Assembly (NCBI GenBank): GCA_017475485.1
Contig: JAFVFO010000032.1
Coordinates: forward strand, 1 to 64,000
DNA from: Candidatus Gastranaerophilales bacterium
GTDB taxonomy: Bacteria > Cyanobacteriota > Vampirovibrionia > Gastranaerophilales > Gastranaerophilaceae
Reading direction: 5' to 3'
DNA length: 64,000 bases
The position numbers and the translations under genes were made by a program. This document shows positions 52,913 to 60,484 of the stretch, piece after piece (positions within the stretch are counted from its first letter, which is position 1; the number at the start of each line of letters is the position of its first letter). Below the pieces are notes generated by a model. The model was not told where the DNA came from. It saw nothing but the letters and a program-made list of their open reading frames with translations, and did not search any database.

Positions 52913-54064
52913 ATGGGTATGGCAGCAAGTCAGGCTAGGTTCTTAGGATTAACAGCCAGAAAGAGTAATGTTGAATATCAAGGTCAGCAAATTAACCAAC
53001 AAAGAACATCTTTAGCTAATGAAAGTGCGAACCTGTATAATCAAATGTTGGAATTGACGGTACCAACACCGCCTTCAACAACCGATTTTTATAAGACAAC
53101 TTACGTTTTAGACGGTTCACAAGAATCTTACGCAACAGATTGTTATAAAATAGCTAACGTAGCAAAAACTTACGTTAGAGAAAACGAATATAAAGTAACT
53201 TTAACTTATAACGAAGAAAAAAGAAACGGTAAAATTTCTTCATACCGTGCTAATCCTTCAGTTATAGAAGCAGGTAAAGGTACTCCTATTCCGGCTGAAG
53301 AAGAAGGTGGCGAAGCAACACCTACTGATAAATATACTTTCAGCTTCTCAACAGTAGCTTCTTCAGGTAATACTTTTACAACTAAATTAACTTATGATGA
53401 AGGTGATACTGACCCGTTTAAAACAGATGATAAAGGTCAAAAATCATTATCTATATCTAATTTTCAACTTTATAAATTAGATGAAAACACGGGTGTTGAA
53501 GGTTATGAGGCTTGGTACAATGAATTATCGTCAGCAGAAAAAGAATCAGCAGGCCAATGCTATTTCTACAGAGATAAAAACGGTAATAACTATTTCTTAA
53601 CAGAAACTGCATTTGACCAATTAAAGAAAGGCGAAGATGAACAATCTTCAGATGCCAGAGTTGCAATTGGTACAAGCTATGTAACTTATAAAGAATATTC
53701 AACAGACGTTATTGCAGAAATTGAAACTTCTTCAACAGGTCGTTACAGCTCAATTACAATTTCCGATGATGATAAATATTCTTCATTATTAAAAGGTTCA
53801 ACATTCACCATTTCAACAACTCAAGAAATGGATGAAAACGCTTACAATGACGCTTATAACGATTATGAATATGAAAAAACAAAATACGAAAAAGCAATAG
53901 CTGATATCAACGCTCAAACTGAAGTAATTCAAAATGAAGACCAACAATTAGAATTAAGATTACAACAGTTAAATACTGAACAAAATGCAATTTCTACAGA
54001 AATGGATTCAGTATCTAAAGTTATCGAAGATAACGTTGATAAAACCTTCAAAGTATTTGCATAA
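52913..54064 (+). CDS. Flagellin/hook-like coiled-coil protein of the lineage, function unknown
   Basis: 383 residues from the ATG at 52913, with GGAGG 11 bp before; two in-frame upstream Met codons at 52895 and 52904 are less well placed. The N-terminal 45 residues (MGMAASQARFLGLTARKSNVEYQGQQINQQRTSLANESANLYNQ, described by its Ala/Gln/Asn helix) and the C-terminal ~75 residues are long helices with heptad spacing. The middle ~240 residues are beta-rich with many Thr and Ser. This architecture, helices at both ends and a variable middle, is that of flagellin, hook and other filament proteins. No signal peptide. A sigma-28-like promoter precedes it. Confidence 0.6.
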   Translation: MGMAASQARFLGLTARKSNVEYQGQQINQQRTSLANESANLYNQMLELTVPTPPSTTDFYKTTYVLDGSQESYATDCYKIANVAKTYVRENEYKVTLTYNEEKRNGKISSYRANPSVIEAGKGTPIPAEEEGGEATPTDKYTFSFSTVASSGNTFTTKLTYDEGDTDPFKTDDKGQKSLSISNFQLYKLDENTGVEGYEAWYNELSSAEKESAGQCYFYRDKNGNNYFLTETAFDQLKKGEDEQSSDARVAIGTSYVTYKEYSTDVIAEIETSSTGRYSSITISDDDKYSSLLKGSTFTISTTQEMDENAYNDAYNDYEYEKTKYEKAIADINAQTEVIQNEDQQLELRLQQLNTEQNAISTEMDSVSKVIEDNVDKTFKVFA

Positions 54065-54181
54065 CCTGAGCCGAGCGCGCCGTAGTCCGACGGACTAGGC
54101 AAGCGAAGGCGAAGGCAAAAGAGTGTGAAGCACCTGCACGGCGCGGATGACGCGGCGGACAGGTGCGTAACCGTTCTCAGG
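54065..54181 (+). repeat. GC-rich structured repeat, copy C1
   Basis: Begins right after the stop of the 383-residue gene. CCTGAG (54065-54070) and CTCAGG (54176-54181) close the unit. Inside: GAGCCGAGCG, a hairpin TAGTCC-GAC-GGACTA flanked by GCC/GGC (~54079-54100), AAGCGAAGGCGAAGGC, TGTGAAG, then a stem GCACCTG...CAGGTGC with an inner CGCG-GATGA-CGCG hairpin, and AACCGTT. No reading frame is supported. Confidence 0.7.
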
Positions 54182-54211
54182 CGACGTGGGCGCTTGCGCC
54201 CTCAGGAGCAA
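54182..54211 (+). other. Spacer with a short hairpin between copies C1 and C2
   Basis: GGGCG-CTTG-CGCCC forms a 5-bp hairpin, and CTCAGG occurs again right after it. It may be part of the repeat period (147 bp from C1 to C2) or a remnant of another unit. Confidence 0.4.
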
Positions 54212-54324
54212 CCTGAGCCGAGCGCGCCGTAGTCCGACGGACTAGGCAAGCGAAGGCGAAGGCAAAAGAGTGTGAAGCACCTGCACGGCGCGGATGACGC
54301 GGCGGACAGGTGCGCAACCGTTCT
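54212..54324 (+). repeat. GC-rich structured repeat, copy C2
   Basis: Identical to the first 113 bp of C1 except one T-to-C change (GTAACC to GCAACC near the end). It lacks the closing CTCAGG, because C3 follows at once. The near identity shows a recent tandem duplication or strong conversion. Confidence 0.75.
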
Positions 54325-54405
54325 ACCAGAGCCGAGCGCGCTTAGCTACAGCTTAGCAAGCGAAGGCGAAGGCAAAAGAGTGTAGGATAAAGGCACTAAG
54401 GCTCT
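54325..54405 (+). repeat. GC-rich structured repeat, copy C3 (truncated and diverged)
   Basis: GAGCCGAGCG (54329-54338) is followed by a different hairpin, GCTTAGC-TACA-GCTTAGC (54340-54357), whose arms are those of copy A, and AAGCGAAGGCGAAGGC. Identity stops after TGT at 54383. AGAGCC (54328-54333) can pair with GGCTCT (54400-54405) as a closing stem, different in sequence from the C1 closing stem. Confidence 0.65.
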
Positions 54406-54452
54406 AGGGCTTTAAAATCACCATACATAATATAGCGCCAACAATACCACAT

Positions 54453-55232
54453 CTATATAAGCGGAATATTTAAAAATTCGTCCACATTAAACTTCATAAA
54501 TGCTTCTGCGAAGTCACATTTTGTTTGAATAGAGCGAAATGCGTTCAACCCTATTGTTTTATCAATTAATCCGCTAAACTTATCAGGCGGATAATAAATA
54601 TTAAGCATACGCTTTTTAGTTTCAATAATATGGCTTATATCAACATAGCAATCATAAGTACACAAAGAAAAATCAGACTCGAACATTATAATTTTCAAAT
54701 CTTCCTTGTGTTCTTTTTCTTGTAAAATCTTTTTAAAATGTTCTAAAAGCGCAAGTGTATCCTTATTGTTGTCATATACGCTCGGTATAAAAATATAATC
54801 AACCTCTGAAATATCAATTTTTTTAAATGTTGAATAGTGATTTTTTAAGGTATTTGTATCAATATCAAAAATCTTATAACCTTTTGTGCGCATAGTGCGC
54901 ATAACTTCCTGAAACTGCTGTTTTTTAATGCTTGCAGATTCAACAGGGTCAAATTCGGGAAGTGCATTTGAACCGTTTGTCAAACATAAAACTTCAAAAT
55001 TTTTAGGAAACTGTGCAATCAGCCCGCCAAGCCCCTTGATTTCCGCGCCCGGATATTGCGATAATACAAGACATTTGGTATTAATATTTACCTTGAATTG
55101 TTCAAAAGAAGATTTAACCCCGAATAAAAAATAAAAAATCAGTTTATTATAGTTCAAGTCCTTTGCTATACTTGAATTTTTTAGCAAGTCGAGAGTTTTA
55201 TTTTTTAAATTCACTATTGAATCCATCTTCAT
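54453..55232 (-). CDS. PIG-L/LmbE-like deacetylase fold with a degraded metal site
   Basis: 259 residues. The fold pattern CLVLSQYPGAEIKGLGGLIAQFPKNFEVLCLTNGSNALP, then VESASIKKQQFQEVMRTMRTKGYKIFDI and YIFIPSVYDNNKDT follows the PIG-L (GlcNAc-type deacetylase) family. The usual PHPDDE start is QYPGAE and the later D/H-rich loop is DNNKDT, so the zinc His and Asp are lost. It is probably not an active deacetylase. The preceding 388 bp (54065-54452) hold only the GC-rich repeat array and an AT-rich tail. Confidence 0.55.
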   Translation of the reverse strand: MKMDSIVNLKNKTLDLLKNSSIAKDLNYNKLIFYFLFGVKSSFEQFKVNINTKCLVLSQYPGAEIKGLGGLIAQFPKNFEVLCLTNGSNALPEFDPVESASIKKQQFQEVMRTMRTKGYKIFDIDTNTLKNHYSTFKKIDISEVDYIFIPSVYDNNKDTLALLEHFKKILQEKEHKEDLKIIMFESDFSLCTYDCYVDISHIIETKKRMLNIYYPPDKFSGLIDKTIGLNAFRSIQTKCDFAEAFMKFNVDEFLNIPLI

Positions 55233-55312
55233 ATTTTAAATTGTAAATAAAAAAGCAATTTTTTTCAATAAAAATACTTTATAATATTAGGGATAAGGGA
55301 TATAATTTTTGT

Positions 55313-55474
55313 ATGAGAGAACACAAGGTTAAGTCTTTCAAAGAATATGCGCTTGAAAAAAAAGCCAAGAAGAACTTTGATATTGCAAAAAAATATCAAA
55401 GCAATCCTATTCAGGCTAAGTTTCAGGCATTTCGACAAACAAAAAAAGAAATAACTATAAAAGATTTATTTTAA
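55313..55474 (+). CDS. 53-residue basic protein coupled to the next gene
   Basis: A short frame from ATG 55313 to TAA 55472-55474. It is basic and helical (KSFKEYALEKKAKKNFDIAKKY, then FQAFRQTKKEITIKDLF), with no signal peptide. The stop overlaps the next ATG by one base (TAATG), evidence that it is real. TATAAT lies 6 bp before the ATG, so a leaderless start is possible; AAGGGA 12 bp upstream is an alternative ribosome-binding site. Confidence 0.5.
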   Translation: MREHKVKSFKEYALEKKAKKNFDIAKKYQSNPIQAKFQAFRQTKKEITIKDLF

Positions 55475-55962
55475 TGCAAAATATCAAATCATCCCTTTTT
55501 GTATATTTAACACCTCGCCAAAAGTCGCAACTATTGGGCACTTTGAAGTCTTATTTTAAAAAATTTGCAAATTTATCAAATAATGAACTCTGTGTTAAAT
55601 TTTTGGAAGATGAAAAATATTATTTGGAAATAAATAATCCGCATTTTGAATTTTTGGATGAATATTTGGAAAATGATGATTTTTATAAAGATTTAAAAAA
55701 ATTTTTTGAATTTTGTGAATATGAAAAATGCGAAAAAGAAAAGTTAAAGCCATATTTTGAACACAGGAAGGAATTGGCAAAACTTGCACGCAAAAAAGCA
55801 AATGACTACAAAATGTCTAAATTAAAGCCCACACAAAAACAATTAAATTACTATGAAAAAATCTCAAAAGCACATAATATTAAAAAACACGATACTCAAA
55901 ACGCTTCAAGACTGGATTTAAGAAATTGGATAATGGAAATAATTGATGAATATAATAAATGA
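55474..55962 (+). CDS. Uncharacterised helical protein
   Basis: 162 residues, mostly charged helices. The C-terminal part (KLKPTQKQLNYYEKISKAHNIKK...ASRLDLRNWIMEIIDEY) resembles the short DUF3072 or SAP-like domains seen in DNA-associated proteins, but only weakly. It starts by TAATG overlap with the 53-residue gene and overlaps prmC by 17 bp, so the three are co-translated. Function unknown. Confidence 0.55.
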   Translation: MQNIKSSLFVYLTPRQKSQLLGTLKSYFKKFANLSNNELCVKFLEDEKYYLEINNPHFEFLDEYLENDDFYKDLKKFFEFCEYEKCEKEKLKPYFEHRKELAKLARKKANDYKMSKLKPTQKQLNYYEKISKAHNIKKHDTQNASRLDLRNWIMEIIDEYNK

Positions 55963-56788
55963 AGTTGAAAACATACTAAAAAAAGGCGGTATAGAAGAAT
56001 ATAAAAAAGAAGCGCGCATTTTAACATGCGAAATTTCAGGCCTTAATATTGAAGATATTATTCTTGATAAACCGATTGAAAATCCGAAAAAAATTATTGC
56101 TCTGGCTAAAAAACGTGCAATGGATAGAATTCCCATTCAGCATTTAATCGGATACAGTTTTTTTATGGGGGAAAAATATAAAGTTGATAAAAATGTTTTA
56201 ATACCTCGTGATGAAACAGAATTGCTTGTTTTGAAGGCTTATGAGCTTTTAAAAAACAGGGAAGATAAAATTAATATTTTAGATATAGGAACGGGTACGG
56301 GCTGTATTGCCTGTGCTTTAGCAAAAAAATTAGCAGATAAAAATATTGAAATTTTAGGAGTTGATATTAGCTCTGACGCGTTGATTGTTGCGCTTGAAAA
56401 CATTAATAATTTGAATTTGGAAAGAAAAGTAATTGTCAGAAAATCAGACTTATTTTCAAAAATAAGACCTCAGGAAAAGTTTGATTTAATTATATCAAAC
56501 CCGCCTTATATTCCCGTAAAAGAAAAAAATAATCTGCAATTTGAGGTAAAAAATTTTGAACCGGAACTTGCGTTATTTGCTCAAGATGATTTAGGAATTG
56601 AATTTTATAAAAAAATCATTTTGAATTCACCAAAATTTTTAAAATTTGACGGTTTTTTAGCTTTTGAAGCAGGATTTAACCAAGCACAGGAAATAAAAAA
56701 TCTGTTAAAAAAAGATTTTAAAGATATTGAAATAACTCCTGATTTAGCCGGAATTGAACGTGTTATTTGCGCAAAAATAAATAATTAA
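55946..56788 (+). CDS. prmC: Release factor glutamine methyltransferase PrmC
   Basis: 280 residues from ATG 55946 (a TTG 3 bp upstream is in frame). The N-terminal helical domain and RIPIQHLIGYSFFMG precede the methyltransferase core: LDIGTGTGCIACAL (SAM), VDISSDAL and the NPPYIP motif of N5-glutamine methylation. It modifies the GGQ motif of release factors RF1 and RF2. A terminator follows. Confidence 0.93.
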   Translation: MNIINEVENILKKGGIEEYKKEARILTCEISGLNIEDIILDKPIENPKKIIALAKKRAMDRIPIQHLIGYSFFMGEKYKVDKNVLIPRDETELLVLKAYELLKNREDKINILDIGTGTGCIACALAKKLADKNIEILGVDISSDALIVALENINNLNLERKVIVRKSDLFSKIRPQEKFDLIISNPPYIPVKEKNNLQFEVKNFEPELALFAQDDLGIEFYKKIILNSPKFLKFDGFLAFEAGFNQAQEIKNLLKKDFKDIEITPDLAGIERVICAKINN

Positions 56789-56794
56789 AGTTAA

Positions 56795-56822
56795 AAAATT
56801 GGGGCTTAATGCCCCAATTTTA
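56795..56822. terminator. Bidirectional terminator between prmC and the thioredoxin-like gene
   Basis: AAATTGGGGC (56796-56805) and GCCCCAATTT (56811-56820) are a perfect 10-bp stem with loop TTAAT, with A and T runs on each side that serve both convergent genes. Confidence 0.92.
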
Positions 56823-56838
56823 AATATTGCTACAGCTT

Positions 56839-57363
56839 TTATTCAGCTTTACCAATAAGTTCTAATGCTTTTTTAGATACAACTTCTGCGCTATCAGCAT
56901 TAAAGAAAGTATTGTTATCTAATTGGGTTTTTTTGCCTTGTTCATCTATAACAAAAACTGTCGGAAAACCTTGAACATCATATTCTTGCATTAATTTTTG
57001 GTTTTCTTCTTTTTCGCAGTTTACATAAGCAACGGCAAAGTTAGATTTGAATTTTTTATCTTTTGTAATTTTGCCGAAAGTTGGCGCAAATTTTTGGCAG
57101 AAACCGCACCAATCAGTGTAGAAAAATACAATAATCGGTTTTTTAGTTTCTTGAGCTTTTGCTAAAGATTGACCTTTGTCATATTCTGTTGAAATAACAA
57201 CTTTTTTGCCTTCAGAAGCTGCACTATCACCTGCTGTTGTACCTTTATTAAGTACATAAATTGAAGTAGTTAAAGCAGCAACTGAGAAAAAGAATGATAC
57301 AATTGTCAAAAATAAAATGACTAATTTGCATTTGCATGGTTTTTTGTTTTGTTCTTCTGACAT
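56839..57363 (-). CDS. Membrane-anchored thioredoxin-like protein
   Basis: 174 residues from ATG 57363, after AAGGAG; a longer in-frame extension to 57423 has no such site. One membrane helix (~14-38), a linker, then a thioredoxin domain with FFYTDWCGFCQKF (CxxC) and GFPTVFVIDEQGK. It is placed in the periplasm as an N-terminally anchored reductant or oxidant. The N-terminus carries a short Cys-Lys-Cys cluster (PCKCK) on the cytoplasmic side. It starts 14 bp before the SEC-C gene's stop region. Confidence 0.85.
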   Translation of the reverse strand: MSEEQNKKPCKCKLVILFLTIVSFFFSVAALTTSIYVLNKGTTAGDSAASEGKKVVISTEYDKGQSLAKAQETKKPIIVFFYTDWCGFCQKFAPTFGKITKDKKFKSNFAVAYVNCEKEENQKLMQEYDVQGFPTVFVIDEQGKKTQLDNNTFFNADSAEVVSKKALELIGKAE

Positions 57364-57409
57364 TTTAAAACTCCTTAAACTTTTAATAAATCCTTTATAG
57401 CATAAAATC

Positions 57410-58663
57410 TTAATTTTTACCACAACAATTTTTATATTTCAGCCCCGAACCGCAAGGGCAAGGTTCATTTCTGCCTATGTTTTTATTTTCGGGTTTTTTC
57501 TCGTCTTTTAAACCTATTAATTGCGAAAATAATTCCGAATTAAATAATACACTGACAGGCGAAAATACACCACTGTCAATAAATGCGGTTTTTGTGTTAA
57601 ATAGCACTTCTTCTAATGTTTCAAATTTGGTATTTAATACGGAATTAATAACTTCAAAAAAGTTATCGTATTTGTTTTGTGCATATTTTAAAACACTCGG
57701 CGGAATTTTATCGCTTGTTAAAAATTCCTTAATACATTCAATTTTTCCCGTTGGTTCTTTTGTAAAACAGTTAAAGAAGGTATTTAGGAACGGAATTATA
57801 TATAAACCGCGCTTAGAATCCATCCATAAGCCGACATCATATATTTCTTTATGAGATGAAAACCCGCCTATAGCATTTTGCATAAATGTTTCATCATCAC
57901 AATTAAATTCATCAATATTCAAATATCTGTATTCTTCAACTTCTTCTATAAGCTCTTTATAATCAATTTTTTGCGAATTTTCTCTATATTTATTAAAGGC
58001 TTCAATCAATAAATCTACCTTTTTATTTGTTGTAACTATAAAATCACATCCAAAGTATTCCCTAAATTTTGTATTAAAATCTTCAATACTTTTTTCTATA
58101 ACTTCCTTTTTGCCTTCATTTTTGAAATACGCGCTTTTCGGATTTAAAAGCATGTATCTTATAGCTTGAACAGTTGCACTGTAAGGATTATATTCAGATA
58201 TAACATCATAAATTTCCAAAATATATTGAACATTATCTAATTCTAAAATTCTTGCCTGAATATAATCATATCTGCCCACTTGTTTAAGATGAGTCATTTT
58301 AACCATAGGAATTAAGGTTAAATTAGCGCCTGACGTTAAACATGTAACCTCATAAGCATTGGATAAGATTTTATCCACCTTAAAAACAGAACAAAAAGAA
58401 TTCTGCAGAGCATCTATTATCTCATCATAACTTTTTGAATTTCTGCGGTAATATTCCAGTACCCTGAGGCCGTTTTGCATTTTCATATCAAGCATATATT
58501 GAATTATGATATTATTAAAATCACGCTCTGTTTCTATTTCAATATTATTTGCCTCAAGATATTGCTGAAAATCATTAGAAAGAGTTTCGTCATTTGCTAC
58601 AAAATCAAGAATATTTTCCATGGTTGAACTTATCAGGTTCAAGCTGTCAACTACACTTGGCAC
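57410..58663 (-). CDS. Uncharacterised protein with a C-terminal SEC-C zinc motif
   Basis: 417 residues from a GTG start with a perfect AAAGGAGATTTTAA leader. The last 22 residues, NEPCPCGSGLKYKNCCGKN, are the SEC-C motif (CPCxSG...CC) as in SecA and other proteins that bind zinc for interactions. The body (~1-390) is helical, with no recognised domain. It lies directly after tlyA and before the thioredoxin-like gene. Confidence 0.75.
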   Translation of the reverse strand: MPSVVDSLNLISSTMENILDFVANDETLSNDFQQYLEANNIEIETERDFNNIIIQYMLDMKMQNGLRVLEYYRRNSKSYDEIIDALQNSFCSVFKVDKILSNAYEVTCLTSGANLTLIPMVKMTHLKQVGRYDYIQARILELDNVQYILEIYDVISEYNPYSATVQAIRYMLLNPKSAYFKNEGKKEVIEKSIEDFNTKFREYFGCDFIVTTNKKVDLLIEAFNKYRENSQKIDYKELIEEVEEYRYLNIDEFNCDDETFMQNAIGGFSSHKEIYDVGLWMDSKRGLYIIPFLNTFFNCFTKEPTGKIECIKEFLTSDKIPPSVLKYAQNKYDNFFEVINSVLNTKFETLEEVLFNTKTAFIDSGVFSPVSVLFNSELFSQLIGLKDEKKPENKNIGRNEPCPCGSGLKYKNCCGKN

Positions 58664-59434
58664 TTAAAATCTCCTTTTTAAATAAATCAAGTATTCAATA
58701 TTTTTGCTTTTTGCTCCCTGTATCGGGCTTTGAATAAGGCCTAAAGTATCAAAACCTATTGAATTGCAATAGTTTTTAATATCTTCAATTATTTTGAGGC
58801 GCACTTTTTCATCTTTTACGACCCCGCCTTTGTCAATATCTTCTCTATTTGCTTCAAATTGCGGTTTTATTAAAAGAACGCAATGCGCGTCGTTTGATAT
58901 TAAATTTTTACAATTTTCAAGTACTTTTTTAATTGAAATAAAAGATAAATCCATACTCATAAACGAAGGTAATTCATCATTTTCTTCAAATATTTCATCA
59001 AAAGTGCAATTTTTAACATTTATTTTTTCAATAGATTTAATTCTTTTATCATTTTTCAATTTCCAAGATAATTGGTTGTATCCGCAATCAAGTGCATATA
59101 CGAATTTAGCGCCAAATTGCAGCATGCAATCAACAAAACCGCCTGTTGAAGCCCCCATATCAATGCAGATTTTATCTTTTAAATCTATTTGAAATTCCTT
59201 AAGTGCCGCTTCAAGTTTTAACCCGCCTCTTGAAACATAAGGCATTATATCAAGTTCTATTTTTGCGGGGTTTAATTCATTGAATAACTTTGCCTCATCA
59301 AATTGTTCGCCTGCTTTTGTAACAACTTTATCGTTGATTTTGACATTACCTGCAAGAATAGAAGCGCTTGCGGAATTTTTAGACTCAAAAAAACCATGTT
59401 CAAATAAAATTAAATCTAATCTTTTTTTAGCCAT
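58664..59434 (-). CDS. tlyA: TlyA family rRNA 2'-O-methyltransferase
   Basis: 256 residues. The N-terminal S4 RNA-binding domain (RLDLILFEHGFFESKNSASASILAGNVKINDKVV) is joined to an FtsJ-like methyltransferase domain with ICIDMGASTGGFVDCML, DCGYNQLSW and LLIKPQFEA. Members methylate 2'-OH of rRNA cytidines (16S and 23S). The start overlaps the stop of the preceding gene (TAATG). Confidence 0.92.
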   Translation of the reverse strand: MAKKRLDLILFEHGFFESKNSASASILAGNVKINDKVVTKAGEQFDEAKLFNELNPAKIELDIMPYVSRGGLKLEAALKEFQIDLKDKICIDMGASTGGFVDCMLQFGAKFVYALDCGYNQLSWKLKNDKRIKSIEKINVKNCTFDEIFEENDELPSFMSMDLSFISIKKVLENCKNLISNDAHCVLLIKPQFEANREDIDKGGVVKDEKVRLKIIEDIKNYCNSIGFDTLGLIQSPIQGAKSKNIEYLIYLKRRF

Positions 59435-59691
59435 TATTCCTGAACTAAATATCTTTCTTCCTGAAGTGCAACACCTACAATTCTGTCAGACAAAATTGAA
59501 GCCTTCCTAATTGGGCCAATAGGTTCAAATTCAAGCATTTTAACTTCCGTAGAATTTATTATTGCCTTAAGGTCATCATAAATTTTTTGTGCATTATCAA
59601 AATACAATACTATTGGGGTTGCCATATCTTTGCAAAATACCAAGACAGCATTTCTCACCTGTATTTTTCCTTGAACCTGCTGTTGAGCCAT
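59434..59691 (-). CDS. 85-residue protein of the type conserved in Cyanobacteria
   Basis: A short protein with a strand-rich pattern: KIQVRNAVLVFCKDMATPIVLYFDNAQKIYDDLKAII, then EVKMLEFEPIGPIRKASILSDRIVGVALQEE. I have seen this combination in small uncharacterised cyanobacterial proteins, but the function is unknown. It overlaps both tlyA and tatD by one base (TAATG each), so it is clearly translated. Confidence 0.65.
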   Translation of the reverse strand: MAQQQVQGKIQVRNAVLVFCKDMATPIVLYFDNAQKIYDDLKAIINSTEVKMLEFEPIGPIRKASILSDRIVGVALQEERYLVQE

Positions 59692-60464
59692 TATATTTCC
59701 TCCTCGATTTTATCACTTAATCTAAAAAATTTTCTTGCATTGTTTGAAGTTGCAACACAAACACTATCATAAGTTATATTTCTTAATTTAGCAATTTCTT
59801 TTGCTGTAAAACCAATATATTTCGGCGAATTTTCCTGTCCCCTGAACGGGTGCGGGGTCAAATAGGGGCAGTCTGTTTCAAGCATTAAATCGTTTATATC
59901 CACTTCTTGAGCGACACGCTTGGGCTCAAGCGCATTTTTAAAAGTTACAACCCCGCCAAGAGCAATTTTATAACCTAAAGAACAACATTCTTTCATAAAT
60001 TCAACACTTCCGGAATAGCAGTGCAGTAAGACGTTTTGTGCATTTGTCGATTTTAAAATTTCCAAAGTATCAAAATGTGCATCTCTATCATGCACTACAA
60101 TCGGCAAATTAAGCATTTTAGCTATTTCAATTTGATTTATAAAACAATTTTTTTGTATATCTTTATTTTCCTTGCTGTAGTGATAATCCAGCCCGATTTC
60201 GCCAATTCCTACAACTTTCTCGTCTTTTGCAAATTCTATTATTTTTTTGGCTGTTGAATCACTGAATTTTTCACAATCTTCAGGGTGCACTCCTAAAAGT
60301 GCATAAGTTTTATCAAACCTGTGGCACAGGTCTAAAATAGGCTCAAAATCAGCTTCGGAAGCACTTGGAATAATTATTTCATCAACTCCTGAATTGCGCG
60401 CTTCGATAATACCCATTTCAGGGTTTTCAAGCATATAAATATGTGCGTGTGTATCTATTAACAT
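59691..60464 (-). CDS. tatD: TatD family metal-dependent DNase
   Basis: 257 residues. The TIM-barrel metal ligands DTHAHIY, GEIGLDYHY, VVHDRDA and LHCYSG, and the C-terminal LMLETDCPYLTPHPFRGQENSPKYI, match TatD/YcfH. It acts as a 3'-5' exonuclease on damaged DNA. It follows the DUF4127 gene by 20 bp on the same strand. Confidence 0.93.
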   Translation of the reverse strand: MLIDTHAHIYMLENPEMGIIEARNSGVDEIIIPSASEADFEPILDLCHRFDKTYALLGVHPEDCEKFSDSTAKKIIEFAKDEKVVGIGEIGLDYHYSKENKDIQKNCFINQIEIAKMLNLPIVVHDRDAHFDTLEILKSTNAQNVLLHCYSGSVEFMKECCSLGYKIALGGVVTFKNALEPKRVAQEVDINDLMLETDCPYLTPHPFRGQENSPKYIGFTAKEIAKLRNITYDSVCVATSNNARKFFRLSDKIEEEI

Positions 60465-60484
60465 AATTAAATTTTAGCACAAAA

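Noticed and set aside
54065..54405. CRISPR or protein-coding repeat
   Set aside because: The period is 147 bp, the copies fold into hairpins, and no spacer pattern or kept frame is seen.
54065..54405. Group II intron domain V or other known intron fragment
   Set aside because: GAGCCGAGCG superficially recalls the intron domain V start, but the tetraloop-bearing 34-base hairpin and catalytic triad geometry are missing, and no intron-encoded protein is present.
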